A DNA stretch of 64,000 bases from Pseudomonas sp. CFBP13508 (GCF_005233515.1 NZ_QFZZ01000002.1:186001-250000), one strand, 5' to 3'; counted from the first letter of the stretch, positions 18,946-28,808 are shown. The notes: generated from the letters alone by a model not told the origin. Made by a program: numbers and translations.

Positions 18946-19707
18946 TCAGAACGCCGTCACGCCGCCGTCCACCGCCAGCGAGTGCCCGGTGGTGAACGCC
19001 GCGCCATCGCTGCACAGATACAGCACCGCGCTGGCGATTTCCTCGACCTTGCCGATGCGCCCGACCGGGTGCATGGCGTTGGCGAATTCGCCCTTCTTCG
19101 GATCGGCTTCGTAGGCGCGGCGGAACATGTCCGTATCGATCACTGCCGGGCACACTGCGTTGACCCGGATTTTCTTCTTCGCGTATTCGATCGCCGCCGA
19201 CTTGGTCAGGCCGATCACCGCATGTTTCGACGCCGCATAGATGCTCATTTTCGGCGCTGCGCCCAGCCCGGCTACCGACGCCGTGTTGACGATCGCGCCA
19301 CCGCCCTGCGCCAACAACAGCGGCAACTGATACTTCATGCACAGCCAGACGCCTTTGACGTTGACGCCCATGATCGCGTCGAACTCGTCCAGCGAACCGT
19401 CGGCGAGTTTGCCTTTCTCAATTTCGATCCCGGCGTTGTTGAAGGCGTAGTCGAGACGACCGTAGGTATTGATTACCTCATCCATCAGATTTTTTACATC
19501 GCTTTCCAGCGTCACGTCGCAGCGCACGAAGGACGCTTCGCCACCGGCGGTACGAATCAGCGCCACAGTGCCTTCACCGCCGGCAGCGTCCAGGTCAGCC
19601 ACCACCACTTTCAGGCCCTCGGCGGCAAACGCCAGGGCTGTCGCGCGGCCGATGCCGTGGGCGGCTCCCGTGATTACAACCACCTGACCGGAAAACGTCA
19701 TGCTCAT
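18946..19707 (-). CDS. Short-chain dehydrogenase/reductase (SDR) family oxidoreductase
   Basis: 253 residues, classical SDR size. The Rossmann motif TGAAHGIG near the N-terminus, NNAG, the catalytic Ser (NTASVAG) and YxxxK (YAASKHAVIG) are all present. An Asp in VVADLDAAGG after strand 2 suggests NAD(H) preference. The ATG at 19707 has GAGGA seven bases upstream. The substrate is unknown. Confidence 0.9.
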   Translation of the reverse strand: MSMTFSGQVVVITGAAHGIGRATALAFAAEGLKVVVADLDAAGGEGTVALIRTAGGEASFVRCDVTLESDVKNLMDEVINTYGRLDYAFNNAGIEIEKGKLADGSLDEFDAIMGVNVKGVWLCMKYQLPLLLAQGGGAIVNTASVAGLGAAPKMSIYAASKHAVIGLTKSAAIEYAKKKIRVNAVCPAVIDTDMFRRAYEADPKKGEFANAMHPVGRIGKVEEIASAVLYLCSDGAAFTTGHSLAVDGGVTAF

Positions 19708-19942
19708 GGGTATGTCCTCGAACGCAAAAACTGGGGGATGTTGGCGTCGCAGCATAGCCAAGCGCAGCGAACGCGCGTCAGCACTATGCAATCGCTGTTT
19801 ACCGGCGCATGCGCCGCAGTGATAAAACCCGCGCCGTAACCATCACTGCACTGGATCGACCTGCATTCGCCGCGTCGGCCAACCTTGCGACATCGCCGCC
19901 GAAGGGCTATCAACAAGGCTTCATTCCGTTCGAGTGCCTGTC

Positions 19943-20947
19943 ATGACCAACCAGACCAATCGCCAGTTCCTGCTCGCCAAACGCCCGGTGGGCGCCGCAA
20001 CCCGCGAGACCTTCACTTACCAGGAAGTACCGGTCGGCGAGCCACAGGCAGGACAGATTCTGGTGAAAAACGAATACTTGTCCCTCGACCCGGCCATGCG
20101 CGGCTGGATGAACGAAGGCAAGTCCTACATCCCGCCGGTCGGGATCGGTGAAGTCATGCGCGCACTGGGCGTGGGAAAAGTCATCGCTTCGAACAATCCC
20201 GGCTTCGCCGTCGGCGATTACGTCAACGGCGCGCTCGGTGTGCAGGATTACTTCCTCGGCGAGCCGCGCGGCTTCTACAAGGTCGACCCGAAACTTGCGC
20301 CATTGCCACGCTATCTGTCTGCGCTGGGCATGACCGGCATGACCGCCTACTTCGCCCTGCTCGACGTGGGCGCACCGAAAGCCGGTGAAACCGTGGTGCT
20401 GTCCGGCGCGGCCGGTGCGGTGGGCAGCGTGGCCGGGCAGATTGCCAAGATCAAAGGCTGCCGCGTCGTCGGCATTGCCGGCGGGGCCGACAAGTGCAAA
20501 TTCCTCATCGACGAATTGGGTTTTGACGGCGCCATCGACTACAAGGCCGAAGACGTCGTGGCCGGCCTGAAGCGCGAATGCCCGAAAGGCGTGGACGTGT
20601 ACTTCGATAACGTTGGCGGCGACATTCTCGACGCGGTGCTGAGCCGCTTGAACATGAAGGCGCGAGTGGTGATCTGCGGCGCGATCAGCCAGTACAACAA
20701 TAAAGAAGCGGTCAAAGGCCCGGCCAATTACCTGTCACTGCTGGTCAATCGGGCGCGCATGGAAGGCTTTGTGGTGATGGACTACGCCGCGCAGTTCGCC
20801 AGCGCCGCGCAGGAGATGGCCGGCTGGATGGCCAACGGGCAGCTCAAGAGCAAGGAAGATGTGGTTGAAGGGCTCGAGACGTTCCCGGAGACGCTGATGA
20901 AACTGTTCAACGGCGAGAACTTTGGCAAGTTGGTGTTGAAGGTTTAA
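19943..20947 (+). CDS. NADP-dependent MDR-family oxidoreductase (CurA/YncB-like)
   Basis: 334 residues, a zinc-free medium-chain reductase. The family hallmarks are YLSLDPAMRGWM near the N-terminus and the nucleotide-binding stretch VLSGAAGAVGSVAGQIAK followed by GIAGGADKC. Such enzymes reduce double bonds of 2-alkenals, 2-enones or curcumin-like compounds. I use the ATG at 19943; a GTG three codons upstream is also possible. It is a single gene followed by a REP pair. Confidence 0.9.
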   Translation: MTNQTNRQFLLAKRPVGAATRETFTYQEVPVGEPQAGQILVKNEYLSLDPAMRGWMNEGKSYIPPVGIGEVMRALGVGKVIASNNPGFAVGDYVNGALGVQDYFLGEPRGFYKVDPKLAPLPRYLSALGMTGMTAYFALLDVGAPKAGETVVLSGAAGAVGSVAGQIAKIKGCRVVGIAGGADKCKFLIDELGFDGAIDYKAEDVVAGLKRECPKGVDVYFDNVGGDILDAVLSRLNMKARVVICGAISQYNNKEAVKGPANYLSLLVNRARMEGFVVMDYAAQFASAAQEMAGWMANGQLKSKEDVVEGLETFPETLMKLFNGENFGKLVLKV

Positions 20948-20963
20948 GGCCAGCCTGAAACCA

Positions 20964-21056
20964 ATGTGGGAGCGAGCCTGCTCGCGAAAGCGGTGGATCA
21001 GTCGGTAATGATGCCGACTGACACGCCCTCTTCGCGAGCAGGCTCGCTCCCACAGT
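20964..21056. repeat. REP pair (BIME)
   Basis: Two inverted copies of GTGGGAGCGAGCCTGCTCGC about 70 bases apart, in the 126-base gap between two convergent genes. Confidence 0.9.
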
Positions 21057-21073
21057 TGGATCTTCAATAAGCT

Positions 21074-21772
21074 TTAGGAAATTTCGGCTACGACTGCGGC
21101 CAACGCTTGCGCCGGATCTGCCGCCTGGCTGATCGGACGGCCGATTACCAGGTAATCGGAACCGGCATCCAGTGCCTGACGCGGGGTCAGAATGCGCCGT
21201 TGATCGTCTTGCGCGCTGCCCGCCGGGCGAATCCCCGGGGTCACCAGTTGCAGCGACGGGTGCGCGGCTTTCAGCGCCGACGCTTCCAGCGCCGAACACA
21301 CCAGACCATCCATCCCGGCCTTCTCGGCCAGTGCCGCCAGACGCAGCACTTGTTCCTGCGGCTCGATATCCAGACCGATACCGGCCAGATCCTCGCGCTC
21401 CATGCTGGTCAGCACGGTCACACCAATCAACAACGGTTGTGGACCACTGCGCTTGTCCAGCTCTTCGCGGCAGGCCGCCATCATGCGCAGACCGCCGGAG
21501 CAGTGCACGTTGACCATCCACACGCCCATCTCGGCAGCGGCTTTCACGGCCATTGCGGTGGTGTTGGGAATGTCGTGGAATTTCAGGTCCAGGAACACTT
21601 CGAAACCCTTGTCACGCAGGGTGCCGACGATTTCCGCCGCGCAACTGGTGAACAGTTCCTTGCCCACTTTGACCCGGCACAGTTTCGGGTCCAACTGGTC
21701 GGCCAGCTTCAGTGCGGCGTCACGGGTGGGGAAATCCAGGGCGACGATGATAGGAGTCTGGCAGGCGGACAT
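21074..21772 (-). CDS. pyrF: Orotidine 5'-phosphate decarboxylase
   Basis: 232 residues, the usual size. It catalyses the last step of UMP synthesis. The catalytic Asp-Lys-Asp cluster is in [12 protein letters not shown], with the substrate-binding VALDFPT near the N-terminus and the phosphate-binding [15 protein letters not shown] near the C-terminus. I start at the ATG at 21772 ([10 protein letters not shown]); twelve upstream in-frame residues are unlikely to be translated. Confidence 0.96.
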   Translation of the reverse strand: MSACQTPIIVALDFPTRDAALKLADQLDPKLCRVKVGKELFTSCAAEIVGTLRDKGFEVFLDLKFHDIPNTTAMAVKAAAEMGVWMVNVHCSGGLRMMAACREELDKRSGPQPLLIGVTVLTSMEREDLAGIGLDIEPQEQVLRLAALAEKAGMDGLVCSALEASALKAAHPSLQLVTPGIRPAGSAQDDQRRILTPRQALDAGSDYLVIGRPISQAADPAQALAAVVAEIS

Positions 21773-22034
21773 GGATGGGCTCTCAGGCTGGTCGAAAACG
21801 GCGCGCATTGTAGCGGAACCGGCGGCGGCGCGGCACCCGATGATCGGTAAATCGTCGCGCCGAACGTGATCAGCTTAGCCGCCGCGGCCATTGTGTCGAC
21901 TCCGATACACAGCCGACACGCCGACAACACGCACCCGGGTTAGCCTCGCCCGGCGCAACACGTCCTTACAACAGCACTTCCCGCCTCCCGGCCGGACGCC
22001 TATGCTGAAACCACCACTGGCAGCGAACAGCCCC

Positions 22035-22784
22035 ATGCACAACACCCCGACAACCGTGACGGACGAAAGCAAAGACGACAAGCGCTGGAGCATCCGCGCG
22101 CTGATCGTCGACGATGACGTGCCGATCCGCGAGCTGATGATCGATTACCTCGCCCGCTTCAATATCCACGCCAGCGGCGTCACCGACGGCGCGGCAATGC
22201 GCCAGGCGCTGCAGGGTGAACATTTCGACGTCATCGTCCTCGACCTGATGCTCCCCGGCGAAGACGGCCTATCGCTGTGCCGCTGGCTGCGCGCCGAATC
22301 GGACATCCCGATCCTGATGCTCACCGCCCGCTGCGAACCCACCGACCGCATCATCGGCCTGGAACTGGGCGCCGACGATTACATGGCCAAACCGTTCGAA
22401 CCACGCGAACTGGTCGCCCGTATCCAGACCATCCTGCGCCGCGTGCGCGACGACCGCAGCGAACAGCGCGCGAACATTCGCTTCGACAACTGGCGCCTGA
22501 ACAGCGTCCTGCGCCAGGTGGTCGCCGACAATGGCCTGGTAGTGCCCTTGTCCAACGCCGAATTCCGCCTGCTCTGGGTCTTCATCGAACGCCCGCGCCG
22601 CGTGCTCAGCCGCGAACAACTGCTCGACGCCGCTCGCGGTCGCTCGATCGAGGCTTTCGACCGCAGCATCGACCTGCTGGTCTCGCGCCTGCGACAGAAA
22701 CTCGGCGACGACCCGAAAGCCCCGCAATTGATCAAGACCGTGCGCGGCGAGGGTTACCTGTTCGACGCGCGGGACATTGGCTGA
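22035..22784 (+). CDS. OmpR-family two-component response regulator
   Basis: About 249 residues from the ATG at 22035; another in-frame ATG lies at 22002 and neither has a good ribosome site, so the start is uncertain. The receiver domain has the phosphoacceptor Asp in VLDLMLPGEDG and the conserved Lys in DDYMAKPFEP; the C-terminal winged helix carries SREQLLDAARGR and VSRLRQKLGDDP...VRGEGYLF. The stop overlaps the start of the kinase by one base, so they are a cognate pair. The stimulus is unknown. Confidence 0.9.
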   Translation: MHNTPTTVTDESKDDKRWSIRALIVDDDVPIRELMIDYLARFNIHASGVTDGAAMRQALQGEHFDVIVLDLMLPGEDGLSLCRWLRAESDIPILMLTARCEPTDRIIGLELGADDYMAKPFEPRELVARIQTILRRVRDDRSEQRANIRFDNWRLNSVLRQVVADNGLVVPLSNAEFRLLWVFIERPRRVLSREQLLDAARGRSIEAFDRSIDLLVSRLRQKLGDDPKAPQLIKTVRGEGYLFDARDIG

Positions 22785-23830
22785 TGCGGGCGCGCTTCGA
22801 CACGTTGTTCGGCCGGCTGTTCGGGGTGCTGTTTGTGGCGATCGTCCTGGCGCACCTGCTGGCCTTCGCCTGGTTCAGGCTCTATGGCCCTCCTCCGCCG
22901 CCTCCGCCCGAATTTTCAACAAATATTGACGGTCAACCGCCGCTGCATGATTCCGCTTATCCACCGAGGCAAGCACGCCCCTGGTTCGGTGGCCCGGTGG
23001 TGCCGCTGACCTTTCAGTTCATCACGCTGATGATTGCCGCATGGTACGGCGCCAAACTGCTCAGCCGTCCGATCCAGCGCCTGAGCGACGCCGCCGAGCG
23101 CCTGAGCGAAGACCTCGACAGCGACCCCCTCGACGAATCCGGCCCGCGCGAAGCGCGGCAAGCGGCGCACACCTTCAACCTCATGCAACGACGCATCCGC
23201 GAACAGGTACAGCAACGCGCGCGCATGCTAGGCGCCGTCTCCCACGACCTGCGCACGCCACTGTCACGGTTGAAACTGCGTCTGGAAAACATCAGCGACG
23301 ACAAACTGCAAAGCCAGATGCGCCAGGATCTGGACGACATGATCGGCATGCTCGACGCCACCCTCACCTATCTGCACGAACAACGCACCAGCGAAGCCTT
23401 GCAGTTGCTGGACGTGCAGGCGCTGGTCGAATCGCTGTGCGAAAACGCCCAGGACCAGGGCGCCGATGTACAGGTCAGCGGCCACTGCGCGCCTTTGCCA
23501 GTACAACCGATGGCGCTGCGCTCGTGCATCAACAACCTGCTGGACAACGCCCTGCGCTACGCCGGACAGGCACGGATTGAACTGCTGGAACAGCGTGAGG
23601 AATTGCTGATTCGGGTGATTGATCACGGACCGGGGATTGCTGAGGACCAGCGTGAAGCCGTGTTTGAACCGTTCTACCGACTGGAAGGCTCGCGTAACCG
23701 CAACTCCGGCGGCGTAGGACTGGGCATGACCATCGCCCGCGAAGCCACGCAGCGGCTGGGTGGGGGGTTGGATCTGGAAGAAACACCGGGTGGCGGGCTG
23801 ACCGCCGTTGTCCGGTTGCCACGGGGCTGA
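22784..23830 (+). CDS. Sensor histidine kinase (EnvZ-like), cognate to the preceding regulator
   Basis: 348 residues. Two membrane helices flank a short periplasmic loop (about residues 35-75) that begins with seven consecutive prolines. Then HAMP (about 85-140), HisKA with VSHDLRTPLSRLKLRLE, and HATPase_c with NLLDNALRYA, DHGPGIA and GGVGLGMTI. The H-box with Asp after His (SHDLRTP) is the EnvZ/OmpR class. The loop is too small for a large sensor domain, suggesting sensing in the membrane or via a partner. Confidence 0.9.
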   Translation: MRARFDTLFGRLFGVLFVAIVLAHLLAFAWFRLYGPPPPPPPEFSTNIDGQPPLHDSAYPPRQARPWFGGPVVPLTFQFITLMIAAWYGAKLLSRPIQRLSDAAERLSEDLDSDPLDESGPREARQAAHTFNLMQRRIREQVQQRARMLGAVSHDLRTPLSRLKLRLENISDDKLQSQMRQDLDDMIGMLDATLTYLHEQRTSEALQLLDVQALVESLCENAQDQGADVQVSGHCAPLPVQPMALRSCINNLLDNALRYAGQARIELLEQREELLIRVIDHGPGIAEDQREAVFEPFYRLEGSRNRNSGGVGLGMTIAREATQRLGGGLDLEETPGGGLTAVVRLPRG

Positions 23831-23846
23831 GGCTCAGCCGACTTGA

Positions 23847-24575
23847 AGTGTGAGCGAGCCTGCTCGCGAAAGCCTCTGATGATTCAATGCATCTGTTGAA
23901 TGTATCGGCCTCTTCGCGAGCAAGCTCGCTCCCACAATGAAACTGAGTGTATTCGGTAGATATTGGTTGGATGTGGAGGCGCTATCGCTGGCAAGCCAGC
24001 TCCCACAGGGATCTAGTGGTTTCAGAGAGAGATGGGTTGGCTGCCAGGCCGCCTTCGCGAGCAGGCTCGCTCCCACAATGAAACTGCGTGTATTCGGTAG
24101 ATATTGGTTGGATGTGAGGGCGCTATCGCTGGCAAGCCACTCCCACAGGGATCGAGTGGTTTCAGAGAGAGATGGGTTGGCTGCCAGGCCGCCTTCGCGA
24201 GCAGGCTCGCTCCCACAATGAAACTGAGTGTATTCGGTAGATATTGGTTGGATGTGAGGGCGCTATCGCTGGCAAGCCAGCTCCCACAGGGATCGAGTGG
24301 TCTCAGAGAGAGATGGGTTGGCTGCCAGGCCGCCTTCGCGAGCAGGCTCGCTCCCACAATGAAACTGAGTGTATTCGGCAGATATTGGTTGGATGTGGTG
24401 GCGCTATCGCTGGCAAGCCAGCTCCCACAGGGATCGAGTGGTTTCAGAGAGAGATGGGTTGGCTTTGAGGGCGCTATCGCTAGCAGGCTCACTCCTACAG
24501 TTTGATCGAGCGCGTCCAGCAAGAAATGGGTCGGCTGTCAGGCCGCCTTCGCGAGCAGGCTCGTTCCCACAAAAG
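23847..24575. repeat. REP cluster with four ~141-bp tandem units
   Basis: The motif TTCGCGAGCAGGCTCGCTCCCACA (first copy one base different) starts at 23913, 24054, 24194 and 24335, spaced 141, 140 and 141 bases. Each unit continues AATGAAACTG(A/C)GTGTATTCGG, a second REP-like hairpin (CGCTGGCAAGCCAGCTCCCACA) and TTTCAGAGAGAGATGGG. Unit copies differ at few positions; a degenerate unit ends near 24575. A single inverted REP arm lies at 23850-23870. Open frames through the array are repeat artefacts. Confidence 0.92.
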
Positions 24576-24632
24576 CAAAAGCAAAAGCAAAATCAAAGCA
24601 GCGCAGCTGCCCGCGGCGAAGCCGCCCCACTC

Positions 24633-24987
24633 AACAATGAGCGCAAGCTCGAGTACCGCTTTTGATCTTGATTCACAGGCGACGTCGGAAGGCTGAGTGG
24701 AGGGATTGATCCGGGCGTGGGAGCGCAGCGACCGTCTGGCGCAGCCAGACACAGCGGAAGGAGGTGCAGCGAAGCAAACCGTAGCCGCTGCGTCCGGATC
24801 GATCCCGCAGCGAAGGAACCCGAGCCTGCGAGGGCCGAACGCAGGAGCTAGCGTTTTTTGCTTACTTTTTTTGGCGCTTGTAAAAAAGTAAGTCGCCGTC
24901 AGGCGAAACCGCCAGCCGCCGCAGCGAAACATTCGGATATTCACACCAGACAAACCCAAGCATGGTCGGCCCAAAGGCCGCCAAGCC
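24633..24987 (+). repeat. Long (~350 bp) intergenic repeat, copy 2
   Basis: Second copy of the element at 6337-6684, same orientation. Here the internal hairpin is stronger (CTTACTTTTTTT...AAAAAAGTAAG). It ends six bases before the stop codon of the minus-strand transporter gene. Confidence 0.85.
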
Positions 24988-24992
24988 CCCCC

Positions 24993-26033
24993 CTAGACCC
25001 GAGCCTGACTCTTACTCCAATCCGTCAAAAGACTATAAGCCACCGCCAACAAAGTAGGCCCAATAAACAACCCGATAAAGCCAAACGCAATCAACCCGCC
25101 AAACACCCCGAGCAACACAATCACCAACGGCAGATTCCCGCCACGACTGATCAGATACGGCTTGAGCACATTGTCCACGCCACTGATGATGAACGTCCCC
25201 CAGATCCCGAGAAAGATCGCCATCCCGTACTCACCCTTCCACACCAGCCAAGCCGTGGCCGGCACCCACACCAGCGGTGGCCCCATCGGAATCAGACTCA
25301 ACATAAACGTGACGATCCCCAGCACCAGCGCCCCAGGAACCCCGGCAATGAAAAAGCCGATCAACGCCAGCACCGCCTGCGCCGCCGCCGTACCAATCAC
25401 ACCGTTGACTACGCGCTGCACCGTGCCCGCCACCAATTCGATGTAATAGCCGGCACGATCACCAATCAAGCGCTCCAACAGACTGTGCACAAACGCCGCC
25501 AGTCGCGGCCCGTCACGGTAGAAGAAGAACACAAACACCAGGCTCAGCGTCAGCTCGAGAATCCCGCCGCCGATCTGCGCACTGCGTGCCAGCAGCCAAT
25601 TGCCGACCTGGCCCAGATATGGCTTGATCGAGACCATTAACGCCGCGCCCTGCTGGTCGATGCTGTCCCACATCGCCACCAGCCGCTCACCAACCAAAGG
25701 CACACTGCCAAGCCAGGTGGGCGCTTCCGGCAAACCGTCGACCTGCACGTCCTTGATGAATGCCGTGGCATCGCGCACATGATCGGCAAGATTGAAACCC
25801 AGCCATACCAGCGGCGCCGCCACCAGCAACATCCAGCCGAGGGTCAGGATCAACGCGGCCAGCGATTCGCGGCCATTGAGCGCACGGGTCAGCAACCGCA
25901 TCAGCGGCCAACTGGCGAACGCCAGCACCGCGCCCCAGAACAGCGCCGACCAGAACGGCGCCATCACCCACAGACTGGCACCAAACAACACCAGCAGCAG
26001 AATCTGCACCAGCAGGCGATCGTTATTGAGCAT
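24993..26033 (-). CDS. AI-2E family transporter (YdiK/PerM-like)
   Basis: 346 residues with about eight membrane helices and a central soluble segment (about 60-150). C-terminal motifs GVDNVLKPYLISRGGNLPL and FIGLFIGPTLLAVAYSL are typical of the family. Members have been linked to autoinducer-2 or ion/proton export, but most remain uncharacterised, so the substrate should be regarded as unknown. The start is the ATG at 26033; the stop lies almost against the long intergenic repeat. Confidence 0.9.
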   Translation of the reverse strand: MLNNDRLLVQILLLVLFGASLWVMAPFWSALFWGAVLAFASWPLMRLLTRALNGRESLAALILTLGWMLLVAAPLVWLGFNLADHVRDATAFIKDVQVDGLPEAPTWLGSVPLVGERLVAMWDSIDQQGAALMVSIKPYLGQVGNWLLARSAQIGGGILELTLSLVFVFFFYRDGPRLAAFVHSLLERLIGDRAGYYIELVAGTVQRVVNGVIGTAAAQAVLALIGFFIAGVPGALVLGIVTFMLSLIPMGPPLVWVPATAWLVWKGEYGMAIFLGIWGTFIISGVDNVLKPYLISRGGNLPLVIVLLGVFGGLIAFGFIGLFIGPTLLAVAYSLLTDWSKSQARV

Positions 26034-26102
26034 GGAAAGTCCCGGCAAAGTCAGTCAGCGAAAGAGTAGGCGAACACTGCGTGCGTGCTCCCCCGGCACA
26101 GC

Positions 26103-26909
26103 TTATCGCAACAGGTCGATGCGCAGGCCAGAGCCTTCGAGATTGCCGGTTTCCATCCGGGCCGCCCGCACACCCTGAGTCATCAACGCCTGGCGCCAGG
26201 CTTCGGCCTTGGGCCCGGAAACCGTGACCCGCAAGGTCGTGTCGAGATTCAGGCCACGGGAAATCAGGCGCAGCCAGGTAGCATCCGGCTCATCGACCAG
26301 TTTCGGCAAATCCAGCTCGCCGGTGCTTTTCAGCTGGCGCAGCAGGGTCGCCGAGGTCGGCAGCAGTTCGCCCAACGGCGCAGTCGCCTCGAACTGCTCG
26401 ACATGCAGATAGGCTTTACGATTGCCTCGAGTGATGCTGTAGAGCGCCACCAGCGTGTTGTCCTTTGGCACCGCCAGCCTGAGCAACAGATAGGCCTGCT
26501 GCTCGTCAGAGCCATACAGCTTGGCGTTGCCGAACACTTCGTTGGCCCACAGGCTGCTTTCGCCGCAATCGCGGGCCTGGCACCAGAACAGCAACTCGGC
26601 GTCCTGCTGTTGCAGGGCTTCGCGGGCGGCGGTGAAAGCTTCGGTGGCGGAATGTTCAGGCGGCAACTCGTAGGTCACCGAGGTGGTCTGGCCGCGGGCG
26701 GTGACCTGGCCGTCATAACGCAACTGGCCGCTGATCTTGCGGATCGAACCCAGCGGGTAGATGCGCTCCAGCTCGGCGGCCGGGCGATAGTCGACAATCT
26801 GAGCATCGGCCAGACGCGGCACGATTTGCAGATCCTGGCTGCCCGGCACATCGGCAGCGAAGGACAAGGAGCTGAAGCAGCACAGCGCGAATAGACTGAG
26901 TGGCCGCAT
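26103..26909 (-). CDS. DUF4892 domain exported protein
   Basis: 268 residues from the ATG at 26909, which opens a signal peptide (MRPLSLFALCCFSSLSFA, cleavage about residue 18). The rest is soluble and presumably periplasmic, with SATEAFTAAREALQQQDAELLFWCQARDCG mid-protein, a stretch I associate with DUF4892. A pair of cysteines (CQARDC) could form a disulfide. The function of the family is unknown. It lies 69 bases upstream of the AI-2E-type gene and may be co-transcribed with it. Confidence 0.8.
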   Translation of the reverse strand: MRPLSLFALCCFSSLSFAADVPGSQDLQIVPRLADAQIVDYRPAAELERIYPLGSIRKISGQLRYDGQVTARGQTTSVTYELPPEHSATEAFTAAREALQQQDAELLFWCQARDCGESSLWANEVFGNAKLYGSDEQQAYLLLRLAVPKDNTLVALYSITRGNRKAYLHVEQFEATAPLGELLPTSATLLRQLKSTGELDLPKLVDEPDATWLRLISRGLNLDTTLRVTVSGPKAEAWRQALMTQGVRAARMETGNLEGSGLRIDLLR

Positions 26910-27024
26910 AGTCAGGCTCACCGGACGGTCATGGCTGGGCGGGTCGGGGTCGCAGCGGTATAGAAATCCATCGAGTTTGTCTCCTGTTTCAACCCGCCCA
27001 GCCTCGGCAGTTGCCGGTAGCAAG

Positions 27025-27879
27025 TCAAGGCATGGCGAAGAAGCGATTGAAACAGTCTGCTACAAGACCTGCGCCAGCCTCGTCATTCAGGTGCAGATGA
27101 TGCCCGCCCGGCAACTGTTCGTGACTGAAGGGTAGACGCTGGAGCAACTCAGGATGCCTGGCCAGCATGCCATCCGCCGCGACCACCAGATGGGCCGGGC
27201 AACCGACGCGCGAGGCAAACGCCATCGCCTGTTCTTCAGTCAGGCGCAGCGGCGACGGCAGGGTCAGGCGATTGTCGGTGCGCCAGGTGTAACCGCCCGG
27301 CACTGGCATCAAGCCGCGCTGGGCCAACAGTTCGGCAGCCTCACGACTGACTGCCACCAGGCCTTTCATCCGCGCCTCGATGGCACGCTCAAGGGTGGTA
27401 TAAACCGGTTTGCGTTTTTCGCGCAGATCAAGTTGCGCCTGCAGGGCCATGCCCATGCGTTCGGCGGCGTTTTCGCCTTTGTCTGTCGGAGGAATCACGC
27501 CATCAATGAGCGCCAGATGGCTGATGCGTTCAGGCAGCGAACCGGCCAGCACCATCGAGACAATCGCGCCCATTGAATGTCCGAGCAGGCCGAAACGCTT
27601 CCAGCCCAGCTGCTCGGCGACTTGCAGCACATCATGGGCGTAGTCCCACAGGGCATAACCGGCGCCGTTCGGCCGATGCGCGGAATGACCGTGGCCGGCC
27701 ATGTCCAGCGCGACGATACGCAAACCGTGGAGCTTGGGCGCCAGCCGCGCGAAGCTGTTGGCGTTGTCGAGCCAACCGTGCAACGCGATCACTGGCAAGC
27801 CGTCCTCGGGGCCGAACAGATGCGCGGCCAACTCGATGTGCGGCAGGTTCAGACGCACTTCTTCGCAGGTCGGGCTCAT
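27025..27879 (-). CDS. Alpha/beta-hydrolase family protein (second of a coupled pair)
   Basis: 284 residues. The nucleophile elbow is GHSMGA (Ser nucleophile), the oxyanion region is LHGWLDNANSF, and a C-terminal histidine is in LPGGHHLHLND. It is probably an esterase or a thioester/lipid hydrolase; the substrate is unknown. Its ATG overlaps the stop of the upstream hydrolase gene by four bases (27876-27879), so the two are co-translated. Confidence 0.88.
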   Translation of the reverse strand: MSPTCEEVRLNLPHIELAAHLFGPEDGLPVIALHGWLDNANSFARLAPKLHGLRIVALDMAGHGHSAHRPNGAGYALWDYAHDVLQVAEQLGWKRFGLLGHSMGAIVSMVLAGSLPERISHLALIDGVIPPTDKGENAAERMGMALQAQLDLREKRKPVYTTLERAIEARMKGLVAVSREAAELLAQRGLMPVPGGYTWRTDNRLTLPSPLRLTEEQAMAFASRVGCPAHLVVAADGMLARHPELLQRLPFSHEQLPGGHHLHLNDEAGAGLVADCFNRFFAMP

Positions 27880-28682
27880 GCGCAATCCTTGTTCTGGCGC
27901 TGCTCCCAGCGCATGAACAGACTCTTGAGCAGCCGTGCCGTATCTTGCGGGCGCTCAAGCGGGAACATATGCCCCCCGGGCATGCTCAGCGCCTCACCCT
28001 GGGGCAGACGCGAGACGAAACGTGTGTGATGGCGCATGACCACTCGGCTCTTGTGCCCGCGCACCATGGCCAGTGGCACCTGCAACTGGCGGGTGCGCCC
28101 CGGACTGGTGTGCGGCACGCCGCGATAAATGCTGATTTCCGTGGCCGGGTCGAAACGCAGACGCAGCTTGTCGTCGACCTGATGCAAACCGTGTTGCAGG
28201 TAGGCATCGAAACAATCCGGATCGAAGCCGCGAAACAGGGTTTTGCCGGAAAAGTAGCTGCGTGCACTGTCGAGATCGGCGAACTCTTCACGGCGTCCGA
28301 GGGTGCGCCCGGCCGGGGTCAGCCGGTCGATGAAACCAAAGCGCTTGGCCGCGCGGATCACCCACTGATCGGTGCGGGTCAGCACCGGCGAGTCGAGCAT
28401 GACCACGCCGCGATACAGCTCGGGACAACGCAACGCCGCATGCAGGTGCAGCAGACCGCCAAAGGAATGGCCGACGCCCCACACCGGCTGTTCCTGCTGC
28501 TCGAGGTGATGGATCAGTTCGTCGACGAGGTTGTACCAGTTATCGTCCGCCGGAAAACGCGGGTCATGGGCGTGCTGCTCCAGATGCGCGACCCGATACT
28601 CCGGCGCCAGCGCCGCGAACAACTTGCCATAGGTCCCCGAAGGGAAGCCGTTGGCGTGGGCGAAAAAGATCGGTTGCGACAT
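27876..28682 (-). CDS. Alpha/beta-hydrolase family protein (first of a coupled pair)
   Basis: 268 residues from the ATG at 28682 (MSQPIFFAHANGFPSGTY, oxyanion-hole HANGFP). The nucleophile elbow is GVGHSFGGLL and the catalytic histidine is in MPGGHMFPLERP. It is not closely similar to its partner beyond the fold, so they probably have different substrates. From memory P. aeruginosa has an equivalent hydrolase pair near PA1621-PA1622, not far from the AMP-binding enzyme gene, as here. Confidence 0.88.
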   Translation of the reverse strand: MSQPIFFAHANGFPSGTYGKLFAALAPEYRVAHLEQHAHDPRFPADDNWYNLVDELIHHLEQQEQPVWGVGHSFGGLLHLHAALRCPELYRGVVMLDSPVLTRTDQWVIRAAKRFGFIDRLTPAGRTLGRREEFADLDSARSYFSGKTLFRGFDPDCFDAYLQHGLHQVDDKLRLRFDPATEISIYRGVPHTSPGRTRQLQVPLAMVRGHKSRVVMRHHTRFVSRLPQGEALSMPGGHMFPLERPQDTARLLKSLFMRWEQRQNKDCA

Positions 28683-28808
28683 GCGGGCAAATCCATGAGC
28701 GGGAATCGTGACGTTGATTGTCCGCAAGAGCCGGCGTCGCAGCAATGACTGTAAGTGCCAGGAATGATGACAGTCCGGTCAGGGTGATGTGTATCAGCGA
28801 GACCGCTG

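Noticed and set aside
24022..24522. Open frames through the tandem REP array that read like a repetitive protein
   Set aside because: The repeated peptide is the direct translation of REP and its spacer; there is no ribosome site and the same peptides appear at other REP sites.
23847..24575. CRISPR-like periodic repeat
   Set aside because: The 141-bp period has no unique spacers between short repeats; the whole unit repeats, and it contains REP hairpins. No cas genes are nearby.
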